64,000 nucleotides of DNA from Agelas oroides (lineage: Eukaryota; Porifera; Demospongiae; Agelasida; Agelasidae), in NCBI GenBank assembly GCA_949130485.1, contig OX422200.1:5192274-5256273 (forward strand), in the 5' to 3' direction. A model generated the notes under the pieces. The model saw nothing but the letters and a program-made list of their open reading frames with translations. It searched no databases and was not told the DNA's origin. The first letter of the stretch is position 1, and each line of letters starts with the position of its first letter. Below, in pieces: positions 47,093-59,148 of the stretch. Both the position numbers and the translations under genes were made by a program.

Positions 47093-47241
47093 CACAGGAG
47101 ATCCTAGTGCAGATTTATCTGCACCTTATTGGTAGTGACTACATGGACTCGAGCTCCTCCTCAAGGCCTGGTGGTCTCAACCTGGAAACATGGTTGGTTG
47201 TTTACTAGGTTATGTGCATAATGGTCACACAGTACTAGATG

Positions 47242-47757
47242 CAGGGCCGTAGCCACCGGTCCGGTTAGTCCGGTTAGTCCGGTTTCAACCGGACCACTTT
47301 TTCCCTCACCCATGGCTTGCTTGGCGTCACCAAATAGGGCCAATGCTCGGCAAACGCCCATGGCACGCACACAGCGTGGCGACATGTTGCAACATAATAC
47401 GAGATGGCTGCGAACAGTGCGAAAGACCGAGTCTTCCAACAATTTTCCCTTCTTCCAACTGAACGATCTGCGAAGGGTGTGGCTTGTGAGATTAGCGAAC
47501 GATCGGAAAGCCGAAACCATGCAGTGCTATATGGCGCAACGGACAGAAAGGGTAGATCATGCATGTAAAACTCTGTCTCTGGCCTCCGAGAAGCATTGTT
47601 TTGGCCCAAAAATGGTCTCAGAAGCAACCTCATTGCCTCTAAATTCCAAAAATTTTCTGGGGGGGGGGGGGGGCATGCCCCCAGACCCCCCTAGCTGTTG
47701 CGTGCTTACGCACGCACCACTAACCTGACCACTCCAAATATGATGGCTACGGCCCTG
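47242..47757. mobile_element. MITE with cagggccgtagcca ends and 5 bp duplication
   Basis: The inverted ends cagggccgtagcca and tggctacggccctg are flanked by agatg on both sides (47237-47241, 47758-47762). Inside is a g-run followed by catgccccc, next to ccaaaaattttctgg. This core recurs at 61030-61095 and 58440-58470. CA...TG ends with a 5 bp duplication fit hAT5-type non-autonomous elements. Confidence 0.85.
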
Positions 47758-48917
47758 AGATGTGGGATGGTGTATGGTACTCACACTTTTCGCTTTCTAC
47801 TGATAGTGAGCTATGAGTAAGCCAGTTCAATTCCTGATTTACCTGGGTCTAGGTAGGTAAGGGTGCATGGAGGACTCTCTCAGAACAGTTAAGGCAGCCA
47901 CCCATCAACTTTTTACATGGTGAATTTAAATATCTCAAGAACCCATGGCAGTATGAACATGGGGTTTGTAACAATGACAACAATGATGGTCCCCGATTCT
48001 GTAAATGAAAACAATTTGTTGTCATGGCAACTAATTAACAGCAACCTTCCTAGCTTGTGTAAACAAGCCGTTTGTAGCAATAAATACATCAAAATGCGAA
48101 CTGAAGACATAGCCTGAGAGCTAAGCCACTATAGCCAATATTACTACTGGTCATGGTCTAACAGAAACCAGGTGGCATGAAACAGCAATCCTCTTTACGG
48201 CTGCTATATAATTGAAAATAGGAAAAAATTGGGGCTTATTCGGGTAGTCCTTAACATGTGAACATTAAGGCTTTCGCAGCACAGCATAACAGCACAAATG
48301 CCACCTGGTTATGACAACTTCAACTCCTCCTATACACAGAAAAGCCATCAGATCTTGGTTCCAAGGCTGGCGAGTGTTCCGCATAAACCGCCAAAGACAA
48401 TCGGTCATCATTGCTCGAAACTTCTGTCTTCTGCTTGCAGAAACACGCAGCTCTCGGTCTCAGTGATATCCCTTCTGAAATTAGGACATACCTACTTCAC
48501 AATCAGCGCTAAAACAAAGCTATACAGAAAAGACTAACGGTCAGAATAACGATGACAAAGTTAAGAAGCCTACATTCGGCAACCATTTACGAATACTAAA
48601 TTTAAGGCTGCCTTAATCGTTCTGAGCTGGTGTTACTTGAAACTACAGCCATTTGGATTGGTTGATATCTCCAATCTCTGTATCTTACTTGGGTCTAGGT
48701 AGGTAGGGTGTCTAGTGAACTCTGGTGGTAACTGGTGGGACCGAACCTTCATAGTTGAAATCTCCTGTATTATGTTAGTGTTCTCTGATATGACACCAAA
48801 ATCTCCAGAAATCTTCATGAAATCTACGAAATTTTGACCCTGACACCCCAGAGCAGGCTTACAAATCATAATTCATGATCAATGAATGTGCTACATTCTG
48901 AAATCCTGACATCACTG

Positions 48918-48964
48918 AATCAACAAGTGTTCTGAACAAGCCAGGGTATTTAAAGACAGCTGTT
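48918..48964 (+). promoter_or_regulatory. snRNA-like promoter block D
   Basis: aatcaacaagtgttctgaac, then a TATA-like gggtatttaaagacagctg, matching units A-C with the same 30 bp spacing. No Sm site follows at the expected place. Confidence 0.45.
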
Positions 48965-49076
48965 GACCAGCAGTAGTTGGCGAGCATAATGTACAAGTGC
49001 CTAATCCTGACACACACAGAGTAGACTGTCAAAATCATAATTCATGGTCAATGAATGTACTACATGCTCACATTCT

Positions 49077-49124
49077 AAACCCACAATTGTTGCGAACAAG
49101 CCAGGGTATTTAAAGACAGCTGCA
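49077..49124 (+). promoter_or_regulatory. snRNA-like promoter block E
   Basis: aaacccacaattgttgcgaa followed by gggtatttaaagacagctg, 30 bp spacing. It is a tandem neighbour of block D, about 160 bp away. No Sm site follows. Confidence 0.45.
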
Positions 49125-49552
49125 GACAAGCAATGACACATTGCAACACAGTGAGCCCCGTACGAATGCTGACTAGTAGTCCCACAAACACTTGTATCAC
49201 GTACCGTCTACAAGGCTGGATTTCTCCTGTCTTACAATCCAGTATTCTCTGCCAACACCACGTTGCAATGCAGAACTCTCTACAACTCTCCCCTCTACAT
49301 GCCAGAACTGACCACTTTAAATATTCTTTTTTTTCCATCATCTATAGAGGCCTGGAACTCCCTACACTTTGATGTTGCCAGCAAGAACTCTCTGTTGTCC
49401 TTTAAACATGCCCTACATAACTAGTTGTATTCGTAGCTTACGTCTTGTTATTGTGTTGGTGTTCAGTTTTGTTGTAAGGTCTTTAGATTGACACTAGCTC
49501 ATATATATATATAGCTATTTCTATTGACCTGTGCTAATGCATCAAATTTATT

Positions 49553-49605
49553 ATCATAAAATAAAAAAAAATAAAAAAATAAAAAAAAAAAATAAAAAAA
49601 AATTA
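49553..49605 (+). repeat. A-rich low-complexity tract
   Basis: Runs of aaaaaaat; possibly the tail of a retroposed sequence. Confidence 0.8.
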
Positions 49606-50627
49606 TGTACATCTCTGAAATTGGACTTTAATTGGGAAACTACTGTTATGACCTGTAGCCCCACAAAAACTTGTTGGTTGAAAAGAGCTGGATTTCTTCC
49701 GTCTTACACTGGTTACAGCAATTTGTTGAATGTGTGTACATGATATGAAAACACTCAGCTTTTTGCTTACAAAAATTATTCGCCTGCTGGTCCACTGCAG
49801 GTAATAAACACTACAATACGTTAGATAATGCAATCCATGTCAAAGTGAGTCTTCAAAACTGCCCGAATTTTTCTTATAGGAAGCATAACCCTGCCTTCAT
49901 GCAGTGTGGCCTTTCAGCAGATGAACTGAAATGGGCCGTTATCTTAGTGTAGTGGCAGGGGCAGATCCAGGGGGAGGAGGGGAGGCATGGGGGGACCACG
50001 CCCCTCCTCCGGTCTGAGCCTGTGTGAATTGTAGCGGTGCGAATCGTGGCGGTTTTCCATGCGCTTAGCGCACGTCCACATAGCACAGACGCTTATGCAG
50101 ACATAAAACGCTCAAAACCGCAGCTTCCGAGAGACAATTTTGTGGTAGCTGCCAAGAGACAGTCCTTTAATTGGCAGTGCCTCAGATATAGGGCCTGATC
50201 CGAAAGGAGGGGGGGGGGGGGGCTTGTGAACACGCCCTCTCCATGCATGACGAATACCTCATAGCTAGCTCGACGGCCATGAAAAGTGATGTGCGGCGTA
50301 GTATTGTCTACAGAGAAAGATTGCAATCTCAGCTTATAGTTTCTGAGTGAAGCGATAGCCTGGCAGAGCCTGAATAATAATGTAAGGGTTATCGCTTGTG
50401 CTCTCAGCCAGCGCCATTGTACAGGCACTTCTTCCCTTTTTTTCAAGTGCCTGTTAACAAGGAGTGTGAATGCTGTTAGGAGATGTAATGAACAACATGT
50501 GATGTAAACTCAGAGAGACAAACATACACACACACACACATACATACCTCAGATTGAGATCCCCTTCAACTGCACAATTGTTAGCATTCAGCATTAGAGG
50601 CAAAAATTTGTTCTCGGACTGATATAT

Positions 50628-50692
50628 TTTCGGATCCCAGAATTCTAAGGTCTAAGCGCGGTAACCACTGTGCCAGATCAACAAGACATGCT
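50628..50692 (-). repeat. tRNA-like SINE remnant
   Basis: On the minus strand tggcacagtggttaccgcgc fits an A box and tgggatccg a degenerate B box. The spacing is like a tRNA-derived SINE head, but no intact cloverleaf can be drawn. Confidence 0.4.
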
Positions 50693-51654
50693 GGCGCTGA
50701 GATAGTTTTCGATACCCGAAACTATTGTAGTACGCGGGGATACAAAATCACATCCGACAATGCATTGTAAAACAATGCGTAACTTTTTTTCCCGCCTCCT
50801 CCGAAAAGGAAAGATTATAGTTCTTGCCCTTCCATTGGCCTTGCCTACGAGCCCATACCATACAGCAGCAGTTTCCAAATTTGGCTAGCGATACATGATT
50901 ATCAGACTTGTCCGCTAATAGATTCATTTTTCCGAGGACAGGTGCCTGAACGGATGTAATATTTCGTTTGCTAAATCCCGGGTAGAAGACTGTTTGGAGT
51001 TGAATTGCAAGTATGTTGATTATCAAACATTAGCCCACGTATCCTACAGTTCTTATGTCTGCTGGACCTCTGTGCGCGCAACAACAGCGCAACGTTCCTT
51101 AAGTGTCCGAGTATCAATTAGTGCCTCTATTTTATGTCCATAAACCTAACCCTAACCCTTGTAAATCATTTTTTTCTCTAATTATAGGAAAAGGAATGGG
51201 AAAGATGCTGTCATTTGTTCGAGTAGTTGAGTGCTGAGAGATCTTACCAGGGAAAACCCTTGCTGGTGCTCACGATTCCACCCACTGGATAACTGGCCAT
51301 TCAGGTATTTAGAGAGTAATATTGAAGTACCACTAGTGAATTTGATGCTGTCTCTATTGTACAAGTGTGCCACATGAGTAACAATGCAGCAGCAACAAAC
51401 GAGTGACATTTTTCCAGTATAGCTTGATACTGTGGTGATAATGGTTTTATCATACGAACCTTCGATTTCATTGCACATACATTCAGATGCGGTAGAATGT
51501 GTGACAAATGCGTGTTTTATAAACTGCATGTATTTACAAGGCTTTCCCATTGACTCCTGTGCATTCACGTGGGTGCAGAAACTAAGTTCAAAATAGGTGC
51601 ATTCAGATAGAAATTGGCATGTGGCTCGAGGTGTAATCTCAGTAGTAGTTATAT

Positions 51655-52223
51655 TAGCCTCGTTCCCAGCCTCTCCCCACTAAGGAGGGGGAGAGGCTGG
51701 TACATTTTATCACGTGCGTGAGGTCAAGGGTAGACGCAAGGTAGACATGACTTAATTGCACGTGGGCAGCACAGAATCCCGCCCACGTCGTTCGGAGCTA
51801 CGATGGCACAAAAACCACTGCCTACAGCAGCCGTAAATCGTAAGGTAGACGGGTTTAGTAGATTCTCAGAGTGTCAGACACGGCACCTGGCAGGCTGAAT
51901 GGCAAGAAACTTCGTGATTTGTTGTGTGTTGTAAGCTAGCATCGTTGTTGTTCGAGTTGTTGCCACTGACTCAAGAAATCGACTAGTTCTACGTGGACAA
52001 CTATATATCGCTGACTGCAATGACGAAGGTAACACACTAAAGCCACACTTACCCTGAAAAGAAGATTGTAGTAGTCTTTAAAACACTTGTGCTTGAATGT
52101 GCGTGGGCGCCCAGCTTAGTCCACCCCCGCGTAATTAAGTCGTGTCTACCCTTGACGTCACACACGTGATAAAATGTACCAGGCTCTCCCCCTCCTTAGC
52201 GGGGAGAGCCTGGAATGAGGCTA
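51655..52223. mobile_element. MULE-like MITE with 9 bp target duplication (tagcctcg ends), second copy
   Basis: Ends tagcctcgttcccagcctct and its inverse (ending aatgaggcta). The arms continue through gtacattttatcacgtg and gtcaagggtagac. tagttatat is duplicated at 51646-51654 and 52224-52232. It shares its first eleven bases with the element at 44571, so both belong to one family. Confidence 0.92.
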
Positions 52224-53002
52224 TAGTTATATCACGTCTACGAGGGATGTATCCAGATTTTTGACTGTCAGCGAAATGGCTGAGTAATTGAATGCCGTGG
52301 TAAAGTACCATGGAGTATGATACAGCCAGTTAGAACCACCAGTCTTGAAGAGAAGAGTAGATCAGCTACTAGCCATGCAGAATCTTTGAAAGAGAAGACA
52401 ATTAAAGAAATGGCTGGGAACAGGCTCTTTCCTAGTGCAAAAACTTACATAGCCAGGACTGGTGTGAGTAGTAGGGATGGTAGCCCTACCAATACAATTA
52501 AATATTTATAATACGCTGTAGGTGGACATGCTCTCCCAGTTGGGTAAACACCAACACTGACGCTGAGTCAGCAAAATGATAGAGGATTAACCTCTGCCCA
52601 TATGTGTGTCAATTACAATAGCTTAATACCAGTCACACAGTGAACCCAAGCTATCATATTCTTAGCCCATAGAAACAGCTGCCAGAAAGACAGCACGGAA
52701 CAATAGAGTAACTTTGGTTGACCGCTTTGTACTTTGTTGACACGGAACATGCAATTGCCATGCAGCATAACAGCTGCACTCTTACTATCTGCATCTGGAA
52801 TTGTAGAGGTGCTACAGGAGGTCTTGTGGGAGACCTCAATAGTTCAGTGCCTAAAATTTGTGAAATTTATCACTGCCCAATTAACGGCAATGTGAAGTAA
52901 TAGCACGAGTAATGCCCTACGTACTATTATACCACATTACATCACTTTCTAAGTATTTCATTGGATGAACAGCAGAGTATAATGGGTCATATACTCCTAA
53001 TT

Positions 53003-53650
53003 GGGGCGAGCCTGAGCGAGCCCCACACTAGTGGGACTGCATTGCGGAAGTGTGTTTGTATGCTTGTTTGCTTTCTTGTGGCCAAATACCATAAATTTTA
53101 AATGAGCGCATTCATATATTTCACAAGGATCGATCACGAAGCATGTTACTGCCCGAGTGCGGCATTGGTAATCGACCCGGAGCGAAGACAATTGAAGTTA
53201 AAGCACGCGTGGCAACTTCTGGTTTGTGATTCTACAGACCATCAACGGCAGGCCGTTCACAGGCGGTACAAAATATGAGCAGTGGTTGAGGTCGCTTCAG
53301 GTAGAGCCAGTCATGCATGGCATGAATGGCACTCCTAAACGCCAGAAATCCAGCTCATGATTTCATCGTAAAGCTTAGTCCATGCATGTGTAGCTACATT
53401 AGCTGCCCTGGCTGGAGAAATGACTGGCATATGTTTGATACTTGGCTATCTCGGGTGACGACTTAGCCGTGTTTTGAAATTTGGCTGTAGTGACAAATCC
53501 TGCTATATGCCATGACAAATTAGTAAACCAGCAAGCAAAAACACTTTCAAAGCCAACTGTGAATGGTAAATGGATGTGCATGTAGGAGGATGCTTGACTT
53601 GATGTATGACATAATATCCTGTAGTGTATCAGCTTGCTCAGGCTCGCCCC
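53003..53650 (+). mobile_element. MITE-like repeat with ggggcgagcctgagc ends, copy 2
   Basis: The left end ggggcgagcctgagcgag and right end gcttgctcaggctcgcccc are inverted repeats, making a 648 bp non-coding element. Copy 1 at 35853 is truncated. A lone related right end (actcgccccgcaatgttcta) lies near 57530. No target duplication is evident. Confidence 0.7.
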
Positions 53651-53760
53651 TAAAATGTTCTACATTTTTAACTCTCAGCGCGCATGCACATGTCTGTCTG
53701 TCTGTTACAACTAGCTTGGCTCACCTGGCGGCTAAATCTCTGAAGTTTGGACACAGGTAG

Positions 53761-54083
53761 GCTTCAAACCGAACGAGGATGTGTTTAAATTGAGCCAATT
53801 TCGCCAAGAACGTTTTGTTCAAGAGTTATGCTGTGATTCGTTTGCCACGGTGAGCGCTAATCGGCCATATTCTAGCCTGGAACGAGTTCACGCGCCCTGG
53901 TCTAGTCTGGGATCCCGGGAGTACTGCGGCGCTGCGCTGCACTCCCGGGATCTCAGACCAGGGTGCGTGAACTCGTTCTCAGACTAGAATATGGCCGAAT
54001 AGCGCTCACCGTGGCAAACGAATCACAGCATAACTCTTCAACAAAACGTTCTTGGTGAAATCGGTCCTCATTTGGTTTGAAGC
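53761..54083. mobile_element. Foldback element with about 150 bp arms
   Basis: The arms 53761-53920 and 53941-54083 are reverse complements except for a 15 bp difference near the outer end. Outer ends are gcttcaaacc and ggtttgaagc, and the loop is about 20 bp. No target duplication was found. Confidence 0.9.
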
Positions 54084-54674
54084 ATATATGGTCAATACTG
54101 CTACAATATGTATGTACATGCATGGTCAATACTGCTACAATATGTGCGTAACAGGCATGGTACAATATGTATGTACAGGCATGGTACATATCCAGGATTA
54201 CCGGGGAATGTCCCACACATTCCCTACTCACTACATGCTCACTACATGCTCACTACATTAGGGAGGGGGTTGTTGGGGCAAGATAAAGGGGATACTAGGA
54301 CAACTTGGGACACTGTTATCCTCTACGACTTCGTGTAGTCTCAGCTAGCTATCTAGTGTACCATCATACCACATGAATTTCCTTCGCCTACTTAGCTATG
54401 TCTTGTGACTCTGCGTTAATACTACGCGCCGAGGGTTAAGCACTTCAGTGCTCTTCATCTAGTATGTAAAAACGTGCATGTTGTACTTTACATGTTGTAC
54501 CAAAATAGTTTACACAAAATTGAGTTATAGTTTACTGTCTCAATGTGGTATAAATTGGATATACTACCTATACTCGGAGTATATCCGTGTTTAATCTCCT
54601 CGTATGGGTGGTATATCAGTATACACACACTTCATATACATACATACATAATGCTCTGTACCCTATTCCACATT

Positions 54675-54775
54675 CACAGCTCAATGAATATCACATATTG
54701 TCAATGAATATCACATATTGTCAATGAATATCACATATTGTCATGAATATCTCATATTGTCAATGAATGTCCTAC
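54675..54775 (+). repeat. 20 bp tandem repeat (tcaatgaatatcacatattg)
   Basis: Four to five units, directly upstream of snRNA-like unit B. A single related phrase (aatgaat) lies at the same place upstream of units A, D, E and F. Confidence 0.9.
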
Positions 54776-54790
54776 CACATGACATCACAC

Positions 54791-54925
54791 AAAACCCACA
54801 ATTGTTAGGAACAAGGCAGGGTATATAAAGTAGGGCTGTTAACTTTAGACTGCTTGCAATGTGATTGCAGTCCAGCCATCCTGTTGAAGGAGAATTTTTG
54901 GAAGACCTATTTTAATTGGGTCTAC
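54791..54925 (+). ncRNA. snRNA-like unit B
   Basis: Upstream block aaacccacaattgttaggaa, TATA ggtatataaag (54822), Sm-like site aatttttgg at 54893-54901 (79 nt), then hairpin agacctattttaattgggtct. The predicted RNA 5' half contains gactgc...gcagtc, a second stem. It shares the phrase aatttttggaagacct with unit A. Confidence 0.5.
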
Positions 54926-55917
54926 ACACGATCTGTCTCACACACACACACACACACATACATACACCATACTGTGTGTAACCTTGAACTCAGATCACCC
55001 TAGATAGCTAAACTACATCATGAATGCTACACACACTACTGGACTGTCTCTGTACCTCAGTGATGTAAGCTGCCAACACTAGTAACATTCCATTTTGATT
55101 GGTGGAGACACACACATATTGAAACAATGAAGCCATACACCTGGGTGGCCACAATCATCATAATCTATCTCACCCAGTTCCCCACTCTGACCCCACTTAC
55201 ACAATGGTGGACAAGCTATGGCTATTTTTTGTGTTTAATGTACCAGGTCTTCCTCCTTCTCTTTCAGCAGCCTTGTTTGTTGGGAGTTTGGCCTCAGAAT
55301 TACCTCAGAAGTAACCTCAGAACTTATTACTGTTGACTGCATGCCATCATCTGTGCTGTAAAACCGTCTTGTAAATGGAGAATGTTTCGAGAGATTCGAA
55401 TAATAACAAGTAGCCACAGAAGTACTTCCAATATGGTTACCATAGCAACTTCACTGTAAATGTTATGAACTGATAAGGGGAAACACCTGTGTATTGTTTT
55501 CTTTTGGTGGGTGACTTTTGAATGACTTGTGTCATGAGTAACTCATATTGTGAAAGTCTTAAAAAGGAATATCCCTTGATAACACAACTTTTGGGTGCTC
55601 TTTAGAGAAATTCTTCACCAGACTAGGGAATCCCTGCTTTGTATGAATGGTCATGCCAGGCGCTTATCTGAAGCAAACCTTGCCACCGTACATTCTCGGC
55701 TCTCTGTCACTCGCAGCCTGCCTTGTCACGCGACAAGAGTGCATATTGACATCATTTTCATTGCGGAGGGAGGAGGAAGAGCGTGTAACTGCAAAAAAAA
55801 TTCGAAACAGGCAGAATAGCGAAGCTGTGTGATGAGTATTACTTAATATTGGACTGCCTCTGTTCTTCAGTAATGTATGCTGCCAAGTAACACTCCATTT
55901 TGATTGACAGGACAGAT

Positions 55918-55995
55918 ACAGACCGACAGGGACCAGGACAGAGACAGAGGGACTGGGACAGAGACAGAGGGACTGGGACAGAGACAGAGGGATTA
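55918..55995 (+). repeat. 20 bp tandem repeat (gggacagagacagagggact)
   Basis: Three to four units of about 20 bp. Confidence 0.85.
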
Positions 55996-56335
55996 CCGGG
56001 AGCAGCAATGACTTATATATTCGACTGTACTCTACCATGTCGTTACCACTCTGTATAGGCACTGCTCTGCAGGTTTAATTGACCACATAGTCTTTGGGTT
56101 TAATTTTACCCATCACATGTACTAACAGTACCTGCAGGTATTAAGCACTGATTTGTCCACCCCCCACACTCATGCAGACACAACAGGTGTTTCCATGGTA
56201 ACCAGGACAGGTTGGTCACAATCCACCACCAGGAGAGAAGCCTAGGATGCAGTAACCAACAGGTAAGACCAATGGAATGAATGCATGTTTGATGGTGTGA
56301 GGCAAATGAGAGGTACATAGAATAAAATGGCAGTC

Positions 56336-56412
56336 ACTGGGAATTGAACCCAGGGTCCCTTGCTTAACTTAAGCTGTTAGTGCACTGACCACTGAGGTAC
56401 GACCACCATGCC
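56336..56412 (-). repeat. tRNA-like SINE head
   Basis: On the minus strand tacctcagtggtcagtgcac is a good A box and ctgggttcaattcccagtga a near-consensus B box with T-stem. The spacing is somewhat longer than in a tRNA, and no clean acceptor stem pairs. A tRNA-derived SINE or tRNA pseudogene is more likely than a functional tRNA. Confidence 0.55.
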
Positions 56413-56879
56413 AGCCATCAGCACTCACAATCCCATTCCTCTATTTTGTCTTATGCCATCAAACGTGTGTACCGTATTTATAGCTAAGGCAAGAGGATCT
56501 GAGCCAGTCAGAATTGACTGTAAATTTTTTGCCAACCTCAGTTGAACGGTAGGATTTTTCATATGTACCATAGTTTCGCGAAAGAGTGCCCATCTCAAGT
56601 CTGCCAAAGAGGGGAGTGGGTGCTCTTTCAAGTACGTTTTTCCACATGTAACCACACAAGCGCTCATGTCATGTTTCCAGTGACTTGACGCCTTCAAACA
56701 CAAACAGTAAGGTACAACAGAGTGGGCGGCTTCGAAGTCAAGTCCTGACGGCACACAACACTCTGAACGACAACATATCACCCGGTGAGCACAGTGTAGC
56801 TAGCGGAACCCGACAGCATTAGCTACGTCGGCGTCTACACAATTTAAGCAACCTTGTGATAACCTTCAATGAAGTCTAT

Positions 56880-57065
56880 AACACAATGTTTCTTACCTCA
56901 GATATGCATAGCGCTCAAGGCTGCACTTTTCAGACTCCACGAGTACGCTTCATTGGCCACGCGAAGCTCACTCCGGGGTGGGTGCTCATTTGAGTAAACG
57001 TTGACCCTATACAGGAAATTGGGCCAAGGGTGGGTGCTCTTTTGAGGGTGGGCGCACTTTCCCGA
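56880..57065 (-). repeat. Dispersed repeat, copy 2
   Basis: Partner of 41040-41260 in the same orientation. The minus-strand frame reads ELRVANEAYSWSLKSAA where copy 1 has YLRVANRVYSWSFEEHS. Confidence 0.6.
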
Positions 57066-57597
57066 GACGACGGTATATATCTGTTGTACGTATTCCGTAT
57101 GTCTCTTTAGACTGTAATTTAATGCAACCGCATGCCGTGTGCGGACAATAAGTAACATTTTCACTCAGCAAACTACTTTCCAGCATGAGCAGTTTGGGCG
57201 AAGATGGCAAGGTGGGCAAAGTATCTGGAGCGTGACCGTTTACTGTACTAGCACTGCAAGTTGCGAAGACAAACCTGGCTACTTTCAGAACGCAGAAGGT
57301 GGCTGATAGTTGAGTAGCTGACAGTGTAGATTTATCATGTGTAGCGACTTTTAGACACCTCTCCTATTAGTAAGAACTATGGATGGTAAGCCAGGCAGTG
57401 TGTCCAGAGTGAATAGAGAGGAGGCCAGACTTTCCCTGCTAGCTGCAGACATGCATTACTTTTATGCTGTAACCTGGTAATAAACTGGTGAAGTCTTAGT
57501 TAGCCAAATGATGCTGCTTAACACTCAGACTCGCCCCGCAATGTTCTATATTCACACTAGTTTATAGCATAATGAATACTCACATGTGATGCTAACA

Positions 57598-57716
57598 CTA
57601 AACCCGCAAGTGTTGGGAACAAACTAGGTTATTTAAAGACAGCTGTTGCTGAACAGTGTGTCTCCTGAGTGTGGTGGGCAAATAAATTTTGGAAGACCTA
57701 GCTCTATGCTGGGTCT
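57598..57716 (+). ncRNA. snRNA-like unit C
   Basis: Upstream block aaacccgcaagtgttgggaa, TATA-like ttatttaaagacagctg (57630), Sm-like aaattttgg at 57684-57692 (about 62 nt, 16 shorter than units A, B and G), then hairpin agacctagctctatgctgggtct. Confidence 0.45.
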
Positions 57717-58639
57717 ATAATGTATGTCAACACCAATGTCAGATCATGGCACACACATCATGTAGCAATAGCAGGAGAACCTCTCTCCTCTGTCAGTTAG
57801 TAACTTGTACATGTACTATACAGGCTGGCTGCTTCCTGTAGAGAGATGCTTCATCATCCCAGATTACCAGTGGTGGCTAGCTTTTCACTTTCCTCGCAAT
57901 TGCCCCATAACATCAATCATTTGTTCATTACCCTCCCTCTAAACATCTGTTAGTAATCTGCCTGTGCATGAGCATGTAAATAGAGTAGAACATTTCTATT
58001 TTCAGGCAAGAATTTAAGCATGTGTTTTTGGTTTACAGCTACCCTCATTTCCAGACTCTCTGGCATGCCAACATTGTGTACTATAGGGGAGAGCATGGTA
58101 GAGAACGAGGCTGGTTTACAGCACAGTATATCTGGTTGAGGTTATCTTACACATAAATGTTCTCTTAGTGAGCCTGAGAACACCAAACACACAATTTCAA
58201 GAAATCAGTAATGAATGGAGCCAGGGTAGCTAACCTGCCACATACTGAACTGAGCTTGATAACTCTGTGCAGCTCAGCCGTACTGCATTGCATGCAAACC
58301 TCCTCATTAGCTCTAAGCTTTCTCACATGATTGTATACCTGTCAACCCAGATAATACAGCATAGCATGTAGAAGTAACCACTGCATTGAAATCTTGAGCC
58401 CTTATATGGCAGAAAACAGTGTACAGAACACTCTATGGGTGTCTGGGGGCATTCTCCCCCAGGAAAATTTGAAATTGTACATGGTCTGAGAGTGCCTCTT
58501 GTGGCTTCTGAGAGTGCCTCTGATACCATGGTGATATTCTATATACAACTCGAAAAACAACACACTGCAGGCCAAGCTTGTCTTTATGAAAGACATACAC
58601 ATAACCTTTGACCATACACCGCTTCTGCTCCATGGAGGT

Positions 58640-58899
58640 TTGCCGTGATCCCAACAAATCATGCCCTGAACCTTACCTGCATCGTCTCGAACTGCCTCTA
58701 GCCGAGTGTACTCCTTGCACCATGCACTGTCAAAGCCTGAAAATTGGTGTTTCTGGTGGCGAGCGAGTGCTGAGCAGCATGTATACTTCACTTTTGGCTT
58801 GGGTTCAGGTGGCAGCTCCTCGTAAATAGTTACGACCTCTTCCTCGGATGAAGAACTGGAGCTCAATGACATCAACTCACTGGGAGTGTCCGAATCCAC
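58640..58899 (-). CDS. hAT/ZNF862-like N-terminal exon (partial)
   Basis: The minus-strand frame has an acidic Ser-rich start (MSLSSSSSSEEEVVTIYEEL, first Met near 58878) followed by ALARHQKHQFSGFDSAWCKE and LEAVRDDAGKVQGMICW. The pattern of an aromatic-Trp block followed by G-x-V-x-GM-x-C is typical of the N-terminal zinc-binding region of hAT-derived ZNF862-like proteins. The frame continues into a MITE core (gggggcattctccccc, 58445-58460), so the exon probably ends near 58650. No transposase exons were found downstream. Confidence 0.4.
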
Positions 58900-59037
58900 T
58901 TCATCGCATGAGTCGGTGTGTTAGGAGATTCTGTAGATCTACTGAAGTAGCTAGTGATACTTGTTGACTGTCAACCATTGCTACCTAGATACAACTTACA
59001 TGTTCACATAAAAGCAGTGGGCCGCCATGGTGGCTGG

Positions 59038-59148
59038 ACCCCCTTTGCCCCTTTAGCTAATACTCTTGTTAGTATATATAATCTCCCATTGACCCTTTGC
59101 CCCTTTAGCTAATACTCTTGTTAGTATATATAATCTCCCATTGAATTA
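59038..59148 (+). repeat. 55 bp tandem duplication
   Basis: accctttgcccctttagcta through tataatctcccattga is present twice in tandem without differences. Confidence 0.95.

Noticed and set aside
46823..47208. Cys/Val and His/Thr rich open frames
   Set aside because: Artefacts of the (CA)n microsatellite.
52317..52511. Frame with TSLEEKSRSATSHAESLKEK
   Set aside because: Protein-like composition but no splice sites or family; evidence too thin to list as an exon.
55127..55336. Hydrophobic 69-codon frame resembling a small membrane protein
   Set aside because: No homology, promoter or polyadenylation signal recognised; AT-rich DNA gives such frames by chance.
56336..56412. Functional tRNA gene
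   Set aside because: A and B boxes are good but the acceptor stem does not pair and the spacing is too long; a SINE head fits better.
45099..57716. Assigning the snRNA-like units to U1, U2, U4, U5, U6 or U7
   Set aside because: The RNA bodies lack the conserved functional sequences of those RNAs that I know, and the 5' halves differ between units.
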